A program made the translations under genes and the position numbers. The notes under the pieces are model-generated. The model was not told the origin of the DNA. It ran no database searches and was given only the letters and a program-made list of their open reading frames with translations. Positions 55,256 through 64,000 of a stretch of DNA of 64,000 nucleotides are shown here, piece after piece. Every line of letters begins with the position of its first letter. The stretch's first letter is position 1. The stretch is taken from positions 1,054,001 to 1,118,000 of the forward strand of contig OZ241987.1 in the NCBI GenBank assembly GCA_965204395.1, given 5' to 3'. Origin of the DNA: Bin87 sp965204395. Lineage in GTDB: Bacteria; Chloroflexota; Dehalococcoidia; Lucifugimonadales; UBA3495.

Positions 55256-56599
55256 TTGTTCGGCGGGTGCATAGAAAAATCGTCGCACCATGATCACGGG
55301 GGCGGGCTGAACGCGAGCGCAAAGCCAAAGATATTCCACGGGTGGTACATCGTCGCCTGCGGGTTCCTCAGCCAGGGTATGCGGGTGGGCCTGGGAGCCC
55401 AGACCTTCGGTTTCTTCTTCAAGCCCATGATCGACGAGCTGGGGTGGAGCCGCTCCGTCATGACCGCCGCGCTCCTGGCCCGTGACCTGGTCCGGGCCGG
55501 CGCTTCCCCCGCCTTCGGATACGCCGTGGACCGCTACGGCCCGAGATTCCTGATGACGGGCAGCGCCGTGGTCCTGGGCATATCGCTGATGCTCCTGTCC
55601 CAGACCCGGGAGATCTGGCACTTCGTGCTTTTCTACGGGGTCATTGGCACCTTCGGCATTCCCGGCCTCAGCTACAGCGTCATCAGTCCCACCATCGCCA
55701 AGTGGTTCATACGCTACCGAGGGCGAGCCACCGGGATCGCAACCGCCGGTCTCAACCTGGGCGCGGTGGCGTTGACCCCTCTGATACTGTTCCTCATCAG
55801 GGAACTCGGATGGCGGACCGCCTGGTTCATTCTCGGTTTCGTTCCCTGGATCGTCGTCGTGCCGCCCTCCCTGCTCTGGTTGCGCCGGCAGCCGGAGGAC
55901 ATGGGATTGTTGCCCGACGGCGCGACCCGCGCCGATTCTCCGGAAACGGCTGAGCAGAGCGAAACGGGCGGCGAGCGCAGGGAGCCGGTCGAGGAGATCA
56001 GCTGGACGGTCCGTCAGGCCCTGCGCTCTCCGTCCTTCTGGCTGCTCGTTGCCTTCGAAGTGCTGTCCGGCATGTCGATAGGCGCCCTGATCATCCACCG
56101 GATACCCTACGCCACGGACCTCGGCTTCTCCGATGTGCAGGCGGGGATCTCATTTGGAATCTACGGCATCTGCGCTTTCGCGGCCAAACTGGGCTGGGGC
56201 TTTCTGGCGGACCGCTACCCGATCTGGCAACTGGCCATCATCGCCCTGATCGCCAGCGCCATCAGCATCTTCGCCGGCGTGGGCTCGAAGAGCGTGTGGC
56301 AATTCTACGCAACGTTCGGGGTGATGTACGGGCTCACCGGCGGGTCGCTGGTCGTGATCGGTCCCCTCCTGTGGGCGGCGCATTTCGGCCGCGCGCACCA
56401 GGGCACGATCAGGGGGGTGATGAGCCCGTTCTACCTCATCGCCAGTCTCGGCGGGCCGATGTTTGCCGCGGTGGTCTTCGATTTTCTCGGCAGTTACGAT
56501 GCCGCGTGGCGGGTGTTCGCCGCGTACTTCCTGGTCAGCGCCGTTCTGGTCTGGTTGGCCAGTCGTACGCGAAACGTTGGGGCGCCGGTCGTGGCCTGA
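55256..56599 (+). CDS. Major facilitator superfamily transporter
   Basis: 447 residues with twelve TM segments. It resembles the monocarboxylate/oxalate-formate type: KIFHGWYIVACGFLSQGMRV at TM1, the loop 2-3 signature GYAVDRYGPRFLMTGSAVV, IRYRGRATGIATAGLNLGAV, and a charged central loop of about 40 residues (ADSPETAEQSETGGERREPV) between TM6 and TM7. The second half repeats the pattern (WGFLADRYPIWQLAIIALIA). Substrate unknown, probably an organic acid. The start is uncertain: TTG at 55256, or a later codon just before the KIFHGW motif. Confidence 0.85.
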   Translation: MFGGCIEKSSHHDHGGGLNASAKPKIFHGWYIVACGFLSQGMRVGLGAQTFGFFFKPMIDELGWSRSVMTAALLARDLVRAGASPAFGYAVDRYGPRFLMTGSAVVLGISLMLLSQTREIWHFVLFYGVIGTFGIPGLSYSVISPTIAKWFIRYRGRATGIATAGLNLGAVALTPLILFLIRELGWRTAWFILGFVPWIVVVPPSLLWLRRQPEDMGLLPDGATRADSPETAEQSETGGERREPVEEISWTVRQALRSPSFWLLVAFEVLSGMSIGALIIHRIPYATDLGFSDVQAGISFGIYGICAFAAKLGWGFLADRYPIWQLAIIALIASAISIFAGVGSKSVWQFYATFGVMYGLTGGSLVVIGPLLWAAHFGRAHQGTIRGVMSPFYLIASLGGPMFAAVVFDFLGSYDAAWRVFAAYFLVSAVLVWLASRTRNVGAPVVA

Positions 56600-56700
56600 C
56601 GCACCTGGGATGCATTCACCGGTGAACCGTGCGAGCCCACCCTTCGGGCGTCACTCAAGCTTCAACCCCCAGGGCACGACGCGCCAATCGTTCCCACGCC

Positions 56701-57520
56701 CTAAGGTTGCAACAGCTCATAGACGCCGAACACGACGACGGTAATCTCACCCTCGCCGGCCGTTATCGGGGTGTCAGAAGCATAGGCCGCCTGGGCTTCC
56801 AGGGCAAACTGACGGAATACGTCGCCGCCGCCCCCACCGCCTTCCGTCAACAGCTTCAGGTCACCCAATTCGCGCCCGGCAAACCGCGCCAACTGCCCTG
56901 CCCCTGCCTCCAGGTCGTCCATGGCGGCCTCCCGGGCCCGCTCTTCCATTGCCCCAGTGTCGGAAAAGGAAAATCTCAGGCTGTTGAACACGATGTCATC
57001 GCCGCCGGCCACGACCGCGGCGTCAATGATGGACCCCACGTTTTCCGTGTTCTGCTCCGTTTCCGCGTCCCGCACCGTCACCCGCAATCCGTTGCTCACC
57101 CGATAGCCTATCAGCTGGCGCCCTCCCTCCTGATAGTCGTAGTCCGGCCGAATTCTGAAATGGCTCGTGGCGATGTCAGCTTCCGCAATCCCCTGTTCAA
57201 CCAGGGCATCCCTCACCTTTTGCAACGATGCCGCCGCCCTCGTCCTGGCTTTGGCCACAGTGTCATCAATGACTTCCACTCCCAGAGACAGCGTCGCCAC
57301 ATCCGGCACGCCGGCGGCCCGACCGAACCCGGTGATTTGAACCGCGTCGTAGGAATGGCCCACGGACTGGGTCGGCGGGCTGCGCCGCGCCTCCGACCAC
57401 GGCGCCGGTCGCCAGCGACGCCGGCGTCGCTGGCGCAACCCCGCAGGCGATCAACAACAGGAGGCAGACCGCAGATCCAAAAGGCAGGACAACCCTGAGC
57501 GCGTTCATGCGTTTCTTCAT
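56701..57520 (-). pseudogene. SIMPL-domain (DUF541) lipoprotein with a frameshift
   Basis: ATG at 57520 follows GGGAGGAAAT and encodes MKKRMNALRVVLPFGSAVCL, LLLIACGVAPATPASL, a lipoprotein signal peptide. After about 50 residues the frame shifts by one base (near 57375) and the SIMPL domain follows: VQITGFGRAAGVPDVATLSL, GVEVIDDTVAKARTRAAASL, ALVEQGIAEADIATSHF and TAGEGEITVVVFGVYEL. SIMPL/DUF541 proteins are exported, form oligomeric rings and have poorly known roles. Either one base is lost or gained in the assembly, or the gene is decayed; apart from the shift it is complete. Confidence 0.8.
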
Positions 57521-58018
57521 ATTTCCTCCCTTGCCTGCAATCCCGGCTACTACCGAGCGGGCCCCAGCCACCACAAACCGGTGAACCTCCGAAGCGCCGC
57601 CGCCGGTCCGGGCGTGGCGAAGCACATAGTACCCGCAGGCTGCCGGCAGACCCAAGGCTTCCTCCAGCAGCACAATCGCGATTTACGAAGACGCCAACTG
57701 CACCACCGGTATGTCGCGGGATCCCCACCAACCGGCTGGTCCATCCTCCCCTCCCCGTCATCCCTTGCGTAAACGCCAGGACAGTATCCCTTCGACGGCC
57801 CCGGACATATACTATTCGTCAGGCGACCGGCGTATCCGGCCAGCGTTGCGAAATGGCGGCATTGGGGGATGGCCCATGAACGACGAAACTCTGGCACATC
57901 GGGACGCGCCGCACCCGACGGGGCGTCAGCCGTTGCCACTGGGATGACGTGGACGGCTGCTCAGGCGTAGTACTGCGCCGAAAAATCTTCACCGATAGCG
58001 GAGCAGGGAGGAGACCTG
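57521..58018. other. 498-bp intergenic region
   Basis: Divergent space between the SIMPL gene and the small protein at 58019. Only overlapping short frames without ribosome sites are present; no clear promoter or repeat was seen. Confidence 0.45.
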
Positions 58019-58351
58019 ATGCTCACGGGAGCGCAAGACATTCACGAAGAGTTGCTCAGAGTCGCCAAGACCGGCGGGTATGTCAACTACTCCGACGTAG
58101 CTCCCTTGGCCGGCCTGAATATGGAGTTGGCCCATGACCGAAATCAAATTGCCCGCATTCTGGACGGCATAAGCCAGTCTGAACACGACGCAGGGAGACC
58201 ACTGTTGTCCGCCGTCGTAGTCCGAAAGGATGAGAATATCCCGGGGAATGGCTTCTTCGCTCTGGCGAAGAGGCTTGGGTTACACACAGGGGGCGACAAT
58301 CTGGATTTTTGTCTGGCGGAGTTGAGGAGGGTTCACGACCATTGGGCGTGA
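58019..58351 (+). CDS. Small conserved protein of unknown function
   Basis: 110 residues, ATG preceded by GGGAGGAG at ideal spacing. Conserved-looking blocks: GGYVNYSDVAPLAGLNMELA, RNQIARILDGISQSEHDAGR, PLLSAVVVRKDENIPGNGFF and ALAKRLGLHTGGDNLDFCLA. I have seen this arrangement (IPGxGFF, PLLSAVVxRK) in many small proteins of Chloroflexota and other bacteria but know no function. An N-terminal winged-helix-like region is possible. Confidence 0.72.
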   Translation: MLTGAQDIHEELLRVAKTGGYVNYSDVAPLAGLNMELAHDRNQIARILDGISQSEHDAGRPLLSAVVVRKDENIPGNGFFALAKRLGLHTGGDNLDFCLAELRRVHDHWA

Positions 58352-58550
58352 GACGCCTCGAGTGTGAGTGCGGAGTAAGGCACACTTGGAATGCCGGTTG
58401 TACGGTAGGCGTTGGGCCGTGGCGTGAATCTTTGGCTGGTGGTTCAACAACGATCGGGTTGAGAACTATACCGCCCAAGTGAAGAGCAGCTCGACGGTAT
58501 CACGCACAAGCAAACGGAACCAAGCCAATGCCTCGAACCGGTGGCAGGCC

Positions 58551-60299
58551 ATGTCAGAAACCATCCCCGCAGTAAGCGCGGAAACCATAGCGGCCTGGGT
58601 GGGACCACGGAGTTTCCAACTCGGTCGCATCTACTTCGAGAATGAGGCCGTCTTCGACCTTCGCCGCAAGGGCAGTTCTCTCAAAGCCCGCTGCCAGGGC
58701 TCCATGCCCCAACCCTACCGCCTGCGCGTCGCCTTCGGCGCCGGAGGCATCGAAACGGCCGATTGTTCCTGTCCGGTGGGCGGCGGTGGACGTTGCAAGC
58801 ACGTCGGGGCGCTCCTGCTGGCCTGGCTGGAGCAGCCCGACGCCTTCCGGGAGGTGGCCGAACTGGATGACGACCTGGAGCGACGCGGCAAAGGGGAGCT
58901 GATTGCCCTGATCAAGCGGATGCTGCGCCTTCAGCCCGACCTGGAGACGCTGCTGGAGGCGGCCCTGCCCGGAGGCGACGGGCGGCTCACTCCGGTCGAT
59001 CCGGCAACCTACCGTCGCCAGGTATCAGCGGCTTTTCGGCGCGGCGGGGATGATTGGATGATGTCCCGGCAAATCGCCGAGGAGGTTGACGGCATCATGA
59101 GCGCCGGAGACGATTTTCTGGCCCTGGATGACTATGCCAGCGCCAGTGTCGTGTACCAGGCGACGGCCCGAGGGATACTGGAACACTATGAGATGGCGTA
59201 TGACGAGGATGGGCATCTGGGCGACGTGGTGGACCGGTGCGTGGCAGGGCTGGGCCACTGCCTGACCGGCGGGGACGCCGCTGCCGTGGGTCGGGAACAA
59301 ACCCTGCTGGCCCTCTTCGAGATATACCGCCACGACGTGGACTGTGGAGGGATTGGCCTGGGAGAAGCCGCGCCGTTCCTCATCCTTGAACACGCCACCG
59401 ATCCGGAGAGGCGCGCCGTTGCCGGTTGGGTGCGGAAGGCCATGGGCAAGGGCGATGACTGGAGCGGCAACTATCATCGCCAGGCGCACGGCCGTTTCCT
59501 TCTGGAGCTGGAGGCGGACGACCTGGACGACGCCGCCTTCCTGAGCATATGTCGTGAGAGCGGCCTGCTGGCCGACCTGGTGGACCGCCTGCTGACCCTG
59601 GGGCGGTTGGACGAGGCGTTATCCGAAGCCGAGCCGGTCGGGGACTACGAACTGCTGACCCTGGCAGACGTATTCCACGAACACGGCTGCTCCCAAAGGG
59701 TCGAGCCGCTGTTGGTCAGGAGAATTGAAACCGGCCAGGACCATCGCCTGGTGGAGTGGCTCAAGGCGCGCCACCGGGAACGGGGAGAACTGGCCGAAGT
59801 CCTCACCCTCGCCAAACGGCTGCTCCAGGCGCGTCCTCATCTCGCCGGCTACCAGGAGGTGAGGGAGCTGTCCCGGCAACTCGGCGTCTGGCGGGAACTG
59901 CGTGCGGACCTCATGGCCCAGTGGTCCGCCGCCGGACAGTACGGTCTGCTGACCGACATCCACCTGGAAGAGGGTGAAATCGATCTGGCCCTGGGATCGG
60001 TACAGCAGAGACAGCCCCGTTTCCCCCACGAGGCCGACCGGCTGATCCGGGTGGCCCAGGCCGCTGCGGAGACGCATCCCCAAGCCGCCGTCGGCATCTA
60101 CCTGCAGCAGACGGAGAGCCTGATCGAGGCCCGCGGCCGGGACAATTACCGGCGGGCATGTGATCACCTGACCAGGGTACGGGACATCCACCGGCAACTC
60201 GGCGAGGAATCGGCGTGGACCGACCTCATTGCCCGGCTGCGGGATCGCCACCGAAGACTGCCGGCGCTGAGAGAGGAGCTGAGCAGCTCAGGACTGTGA
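58551..60299 (+). CDS. SWIM zinc-finger protein with helical repeat tail
   Basis: 582 residues from the ATG at 58551 (the open frame begins 24 codons earlier at a GTG). A SWIM finger CSCPVGGGGRCKHVG has ligands Cys72, Cys74, Cys82 and His84 in CxCx7CxH form. It is preceded by the usual half-domain (VGPRSFQLGRIYFENEAVFD). The long C-terminal part is helical and acidic, with TPR-like periodicity (ELAEVLTLAKRLLQARPHLA, GLLTDIHLEEGEIDLALGSV, AVGIYLQQTESLIEARGRDN). SWIM proteins of this type are common near RNA- or DNA-processing genes. No partner gene adjoins. Confidence 0.85.
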   Translation: MSETIPAVSAETIAAWVGPRSFQLGRIYFENEAVFDLRRKGSSLKARCQGSMPQPYRLRVAFGAGGIETADCSCPVGGGGRCKHVGALLLAWLEQPDAFREVAELDDDLERRGKGELIALIKRMLRLQPDLETLLEAALPGGDGRLTPVDPATYRRQVSAAFRRGGDDWMMSRQIAEEVDGIMSAGDDFLALDDYASASVVYQATARGILEHYEMAYDEDGHLGDVVDRCVAGLGHCLTGGDAAAVGREQTLLALFEIYRHDVDCGGIGLGEAAPFLILEHATDPERRAVAGWVRKAMGKGDDWSGNYHRQAHGRFLLELEADDLDDAAFLSICRESGLLADLVDRLLTLGRLDEALSEAEPVGDYELLTLADVFHEHGCSQRVEPLLVRRIETGQDHRLVEWLKARHRERGELAEVLTLAKRLLQARPHLAGYQEVRELSRQLGVWRELRADLMAQWSAAGQYGLLTDIHLEEGEIDLALGSVQQRQPRFPHEADRLIRVAQAAAETHPQAAVGIYLQQTESLIEARGRDNYRRACDHLTRVRDIHRQLGEESAWTDLIARLRDRHRRLPALREELSSSGL

Positions 60300-60427
60300 T
60301 GCTACGCCCGCGCCGCCGATATGGCGTCCTGGGACATCCTGCACACCCCCGATCAGGCAACCGAATCATCAGCGCTTGCCTCAATCCCCGCGCGGTCGGC
60401 CCTCCAGTGTCCGACCACGGACATCCG

Positions 60428-60860
60428 TCAGGAGCCTCCCACATCGTCGGCCAGCTGCTGCCCCATCCTCTCGTCGAACATCTGGGAATTGGCCGCGGCG
60501 GCGAAGTCGGGATGGACGAAGTAGCTCTGCAGCGGGCTGTTGGCCGCCACCGGCCGGGGCAGGATCACCCCGCGTTCCTGCTGGAACGTGCGCAGCATAC
60601 GGCCCATTCGCATCAGCAACGAGCGCAGCTCCCCGGCGTCAACTCCCCACGCTGGCACAGTGTGCTCCTATGGATGCCCGCCTCACCGGCCCGCCAGACG
60701 TGCCGCGCCATCCGTCGGGCCGCCGGGTCCAACCCAGCCAGGAAATCGCCGGCCAGGGCCTCCGTCCATTCTCCGAGAGCCGGTTCATCAGATTCCGCCG
60801 CGTCCGGTGTCCCGGTGGCCTGCATCGCATCATCACCGCTGCCGGTCGGCGTCTCCGGTG
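60428..60860 (-). pseudogene. Frameshifted small helical (winged-helix-like) protein gene
   Basis: One frame encodes EALAGDFLAGLDPAARRMAR, HVWRAGEAGIHRSTLCQRGE and the next, after a shift near 60640, VDAGELRSLLMRMGRMLRTF, QQERGVILPRPVAANSPLQS and YFVHPDFAAAANSQMFDER. Together they look like one helical protein ending GQQLADDVGGS. Possible DNA-binding role; no family recognised. Confidence 0.55.
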
Positions 60861-61171
60861 ATCCACTGGCGCCGCCCGCAGCCGCGTTCCGTCCCGCGTT
60901 CCCAATCCGCCACAGGACCCAGACAACCTCGTCAGCGCTGCCCTAAATTTCCACGCGCAACTGCGTCACCGTGACACTCCACTATCGTCGCTATGGTCAG
61001 CAGCGGGGCCAGCCGGCGAAGTCATTGCCTTTTCAGGTTTCCATTTCGTGCCGGAAGCGGGAGCGTGGATCGAAGGCGACGCCGGAAGGAACAACCCGCC
61101 GGTTCTACAGATGCCGGACCTTCGGTCACTTGCCTGAGCTTTCACGGTCGGCGTGGTTTCTGCCCGCAACG
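60861..61171. other. 311-bp region without a supported gene
   Basis: Downstream of the NYN gene and upstream of the decayed helical gene. Several short, overlapping frames but no ribosome sites or motifs. Confidence 0.4.
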
Positions 61172-62022
61172 TTATCCGCGCGCCAGAACCGGATTTGATA
61201 TCGGCCCGTCGCTGAACCCCAGCGCGCGTCGCACCGTCTCGTCGCTCCGCACCAGCCGCACCGCCGCCGTGGGCCAGTGGGGATTGTTGGGGTTGACCAC
61301 CTCATGGCGCTCCACGATGCCAGCCTCCAGGTACGCGTCGACCAGCTTGCGGCACTCATACTCGTTCCACCCCATCCCCCAGTCCAGCATCCACTGGTTG
61401 CACAGCATCCAGTAGCCGACAAAGTTCATCCGGCCCTCCATCTGGTACATCTCCCGCACAAACCGCGCCAGAAGGTCGTCAACGCCGGTATCTTCGACTT
61501 CAGGAACCGCCGTGATGGGCATCCCGACGTCGCCGTGCTCCGCCAGCGGGATGCCCAACTCCGCCTCCAGCGGAAACAGCGGCGCCGCGGCCAGAATGTC
61601 CCGCGATACCGACTGGCTGAAGGCGCACAGCACGATGCGCCGCCCGCGTGTCCGCGCCCGGTCCACCAGGGCTTGGTAGTCCGAATCCCCCGAACCCAGG
61701 ATCACCGTGCCGCAGTCCTCCCGGTCCCGGACCCACTCGTAGACCTCCAGCAGGATGGCCGGATCGGAGCGGTCCTTGCCCGCGACGGTGCGCGGCGCGT
61801 GATACGGCACGATGTCCTGCTCGGCGAACTCCCGGCCGTCGTCGAGCCGCAGCGACCGGTCGCCGAAGGCCTTGCCTCCCTTTACCTCGCTGAATACGCC
61901 GCCCACGTCGGTCATGGCCCGACACAGCTCGGCCGGCTTGACGCTGCGACCATAGAGCTCGCGCCCCTCCGGATGTTCTCCCAGTCGACGGCGATCAGAA
62001 CACCTAGCCGCTGCTGGCTCAT
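61172..62022 (-). pseudogene. NYN-domain (PIN-like) nuclease with a frameshift
   Basis: ATG at 62022 follows GGGAGGG and starts MSQQRLGVLIAVDWENIRRG, the NYN N-terminus with the first conserved Asp. A one-base shift near 61950 moves into the main frame: ELYGRSVKPAELCRAMTDVG, VYEWVRDREDCGTVILGSGD and SDYQALVDRARTRGRRIVLC, with the GSGDSDY signature. The last 130 residues (AVPEVEDTGVDDLLARFVRE, YQMEGRMNFVGYWMLCNQWM) look like an OST-HTH-type RNA-binding tail. NYN proteins are metal-dependent RNases. Unless the shift is an assembly error, the gene is broken. Confidence 0.8.
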
Positions 62023-62520
62023 GGAATACCCTCCCTTCTGGACTGCGCCAACGCCCTGCTCCAAGCCTGCCGGAGATTGGCCGCACCTGACCCGGGCCAT
62101 CACAAGGCTTCTGAGCCGCAGTCCCGCCCAGCCCGTAGGCTGGATGGGAATTTTGGGATGACGGCATTACGCTAGCCGCCCGCGAGGGTCATTCCGCAGG
62201 CGGCCGAACTACAGAGGGTGTCACGCGGAGGCCACAACCACGAGACGCGATTATTGTAAACCACCTGTGGGCGAGCTGCAAAAACGCGCCAGCGCCATGC
62301 CGTACGCCTCCTCCGGCAACGGGTGCGGCTTCCGTGCGCCGCACCCGTCGCCAGGACCCGCTTGCCGGGCCCGCGGCGGGCAGGCAGACGTTGGTACGCC
62401 ACGCCGCCCGCAACAGTAGCGCCATTTTCTGGAACGTGCGCGCTGCTGCGGAAACCTAACACGCTGCGGCGAGTCAATCGTAGATTCTAAGAAGGCATAC
62501 GGGGAGATGACTCGCAATCA
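62023..62520. other. 498-bp region upstream of the NYN gene
   Basis: Nothing supported. A minus-strand frame (62251-62517) has the skewed codon pattern of non-coding GC-rich DNA. Confidence 0.4.
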
Positions 62521-62532
62521 ATCGCCCGGCAC

Positions 62533-62636
62533 GGCGGAACGGATGGATTCCATAGCGGCTCATTGGACGGGATTTTCGATCCCGCAGACCCATTGCCCCG
62601 GGTCTCGTGGGTTCGAATGCCAACGCGCCGCCCTGC
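62533..62636 (+). other. tRNA-like sequence (possible decayed class II tRNA)
   Basis: A hairpin CGGGAT-TTTCG-ATCCCG (62568-62584) stands in the anticodon-arm position. It is followed by a variable-arm-like stem GACCC/GGGTC (62587-62604) and GTGGGTTCGAAT (62607-62618), which matches the T-arm 5' half and T-loop. The 3' half of the T-stem (GCCAAC) is mismatched. The outer stem GGCGG/CCGCC is only five pairs. No valid D-arm. Confidence 0.25.
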
Positions 62637-62657
62637 GACGGCAGCGCACCACCGTCG

Positions 62658-62927
62658 TTACAGCAAATAACACCTGGACCCGGGTGTTGCGCGGTGAAAA
62701 CGAAACAGGAAGAGATTCGCAAAGGCGCGGGCCCTGACCCCCGGCAACGACTGGGAATCGTTGCTCTTGCTCTCAATGGCCGACCCGAGATTCACTACGA
62801 GGTACTGCACACCGACCGAAACGACCAGCGCTCCCACAGCCACAATGAGTCCCGAAAATCCAGTCAAGAGCATCGCAACATCTGTGATGTCTACCACGGT
62901 AGCGCGAGCGCCAGCAAGTTCCACCAT
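62658..62927 (-). CDS. Possible small one-TM protein
   Basis: 89 residues with a hydrophobic segment (VAMLLTGFSGLIVAVGALVV to YLVVNL). No ribosome site precedes the ATG and the C-terminal third is unremarkable, so it may be spurious. Confidence 0.25.
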   Translation of the reverse strand: MVELAGARATVVDITDVAMLLTGFSGLIVAVGALVVSVGVQYLVVNLGSAIESKSNDSQSLPGVRARAFANLFLFRFHRATPGSRCYLL

Positions 62928-63429
62928 ACGTTCGAAGGGAGCCGGACCCGGGCGTGGGCCGTCGGTTCCGTGACATCAGCAACCTCCCAGTCAGCCTAGG
63001 GTCGGGCGTAGCCGCGAAGCCGTGCAGAGCCACAAGCTTCCGACCGAAGGCTCCCGACAACCAGCCCGGAGATGCCGCCAGTTGGCCATGACAGCCACCA
63101 TTCAGTCCGGCGCACGGTCCCTCTGGCCAAGTGATACTGCCCCGCCCAGCTTCGCGCCTTGGGCGGGGCCTCAGAGAGCCGGCCTATCGACCAGGCCCGC
63201 CGATAGTAATCCGGCGCAGGACCAGAATCAACCACGGGTCCGCTGATACGACCGCGTTGCCCGATGCTCCCGCTCACCCCGAATACACCGAAGGGATGCG
63301 GCGCCAACCGTGACCATCCTGCCGAGACGCGGGGTACCGACATTGCGAAAGACCTTCGTGCATTGTCGAGGCGCAGTTTCCAATGCACAATGCCGGCATC
63401 CTGATTTTGCCAAGCGGGGCGTCATCGTC
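62928..63429. other. 502-bp region upstream of the UspA gene, with one hairpin
   Basis: No gene is supported; the inverted repeat at 63139-63169 is listed separately. Confidence 0.4.
63139..63169. repeat. Inverted repeat, 10-bp GC-rich arms with 11-nt loop
   Basis: GCCCCGCCCA and TGGGCGGGGC pair perfectly around GCTTCGCGCCT. No T-tract, so a terminator is not clear. Confidence 0.6.
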
Positions 63430-64000
63430 ATGTATTCGAAAATCATCGTTCCCCTGGACGGGTCGGAGTTGGCCCAACGGGCTTTTCCCTACGCGCAACT
63501 GATTGCCAGGTCGCTGTCGGCGTCAATTGAGCTGACCCAAGCATTTGACATTCCGCCACTGGGGATGTTTGGGGAGGGCTCCCAGTTCGTCGCCGATCAG
63601 ATGCTGGCCGAGGCACACAGTCGCGCGGAGAATTATCTGTCCGAAATTCGCGTGCTTCTGGAGGCGGAGGGCCACTCGGTGTCCACCACGGCGATGCGGA
63701 GTTCTCCCGCCGAGGCCATCATGGCCCAGGCCAGCATTGACCCGTCCGCATTGGTGGTGATGTCCACTCATGGACGGGGAGGGATTGCCCGCTGGGTGCT
63801 GGGCAGCGTCGCCGACAAGGTGCTGCACACCTTGCCCAATCCGATGCTCATCGTGCGGAGTGCCGAAATCCCACCGGCGGCTCCGGCCGATTCGGTGCGA
63901 CGGGTGTTGGTGCCGCTGGACGGGTCGCAGCTGGCGGAGCGGGCCATTCCCCACGCTACGAGCATCGCCGCCGCGCTGTCCGCGGGGATTACGCTGCTGC
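63430..64000 (+). CDS. Universal stress protein, tandem UspA domains, truncated by window edge
   Basis: ATG at 63430 gives an open frame of 190 codons to the right edge. Domain 1 is a full UspA: MYSKIIVPLDGSELAQRAFP at the start and VVMSTHGRGGIARWVLGSVA with the G-2x-G-9x-G(S/T)-type ATP loop, then VLHTLPNPMLIVRS. A second copy begins RRVLVPLDGSQLAERAIPHA. Tandem-domain Usp proteins of about 290-310 residues are normal in Chloroflexota. They bind ATP or other nucleotides under stress. The 3' end lies outside. Confidence 0.9.
   Translation, partial: MYSKIIVPLDGSELAQRAFPYAQLIARSLSASIELTQAFDIPPLGMFGEGSQFVADQMLAEAHSRAENYLSEIRVLLEAEGHSVSTTAMRSSPAEAIMAQASIDPSALVVMSTHGRGGIARWVLGSVADKVLHTLPNPMLIVRSAEIPPAAPADSVRRVLVPLDGSQLAERAIPHATSIAAALSAGITLL

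Noticed and set aside
54803..56098. A 431-codon minus-strand frame opposite the MFS transporter gene
   Set aside because: Sequence is low-complexity Gly/Glu/His/Pro typical of a complementary frame; the MFS protein on the plus strand is unmistakable. Only a small istB-like scrap near its end was kept.
62251..62517. Arg/Pro/Ala-rich minus-strand frames upstream of the NYN gene
   Set aside because: Three frames are open at once, as in random GC-rich DNA; no start signal or motif.
1..64000. CRISPR arrays, rRNA genes, prophage structural genes, replication origins
   Set aside because: No regularly spaced direct repeats, rRNA segments, phage head or tail genes, or DnaA-box clusters were seen on reading through the window.

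Overview
The window is an accessory-rich stretch of a bacterial chromosome, moderately GC-rich with tightly packed overlapping operons. No rRNA, ribosomal protein or other taxonomic marker is present. Several small families here (a DUF5679-like protein, the IS1380/IS21/IS1182 mix, NYN and SWIM proteins, a DUF58/MoxR/transglutaminase operon, a tandem UspA protein) together suggest an uncultured Chloroflexota lineage, for example Dehalococcoidia/SAR202-like or sponge-associated groups. That assignment is inference from family content.

Layout. 1-6.6 kb: the 3' end of a SNF2-type helicase with a C-terminal DUF3883 (NO VEIN) domain, translationally coupled to a 1392-residue protein with a sacsin/Hsp90-type ATPase domain; this looks like a genome-defence pair. 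6.7-15.9 kb: decayed mobile DNA (IS110, serine recombinase, fragment of a DUF6930-like gene), a cysteine-free DUF5679-like protein, small lipoprotein and membrane genes, an AlbA_2/RecG-like regulator, a Uma2 endonuclease-like protein and a 14-repeat RCC1-type lipoprotein. 15.9-17.7 kb: a dead IS1380 element carrying an internal inversion. 17.9-30.8 kb: a five-gene operon encoding a 2501-residue membrane protein with three transglutaminase-like modules, HEAT repeats, many Ig-like repeats and a DUF4129-like tail, followed by a polytopic membrane protein, a MoxR ATPase, a DUF58 protein and a further membrane protein. 30.9-36.4 kb: a single-pass membrane protein, then nested IS remnants (IS5, an integrase-type transposase, IS1380 copy B) and an intact ISNCY-like element.

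36.5-45.1 kb: an operon of overlapping genes that looks like a GTPase-associated conflict system: a small first protein, a TRAFAC-type GTPase broken by IS21 and IS1182 insertions plus a frameshift, a second GTPase and a GAP1-type protein. 45.1-52.6 kb: a second defence-like cluster on the minus strand, with two MTH538-type TIR-like proteins and a two-TM membrane protein (Thoeris-like logic), a DUF7309/DUF6930-like gene split by an amber codon, and an AbiEi/AbiEii pair whose toxin gene carries an IS4-family insertion with an 11-bp target duplication. 52.9-64 kb: a more ordinary region with a PCMT-type methyltransferase, an MFS transporter, a SIMPL lipoprotein (frameshifted), a small conserved protein, a SWIM zinc-finger protein, a decayed winged-helix-like gene, an NYN-domain nuclease (frameshifted) and the start of a UspA protein that runs off the right edge.

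The overall picture is a defence/mobile island in which many genes have been hit by IS elements or frameshifts. Some single-base frameshifts could be assembly errors, so pseudogene calls resting on one shift are tentative. The strongest candidates for new biology are the TIR-TIR-membrane cassette, the GTPase-associated operon, and the giant triple-transglutaminase operon.
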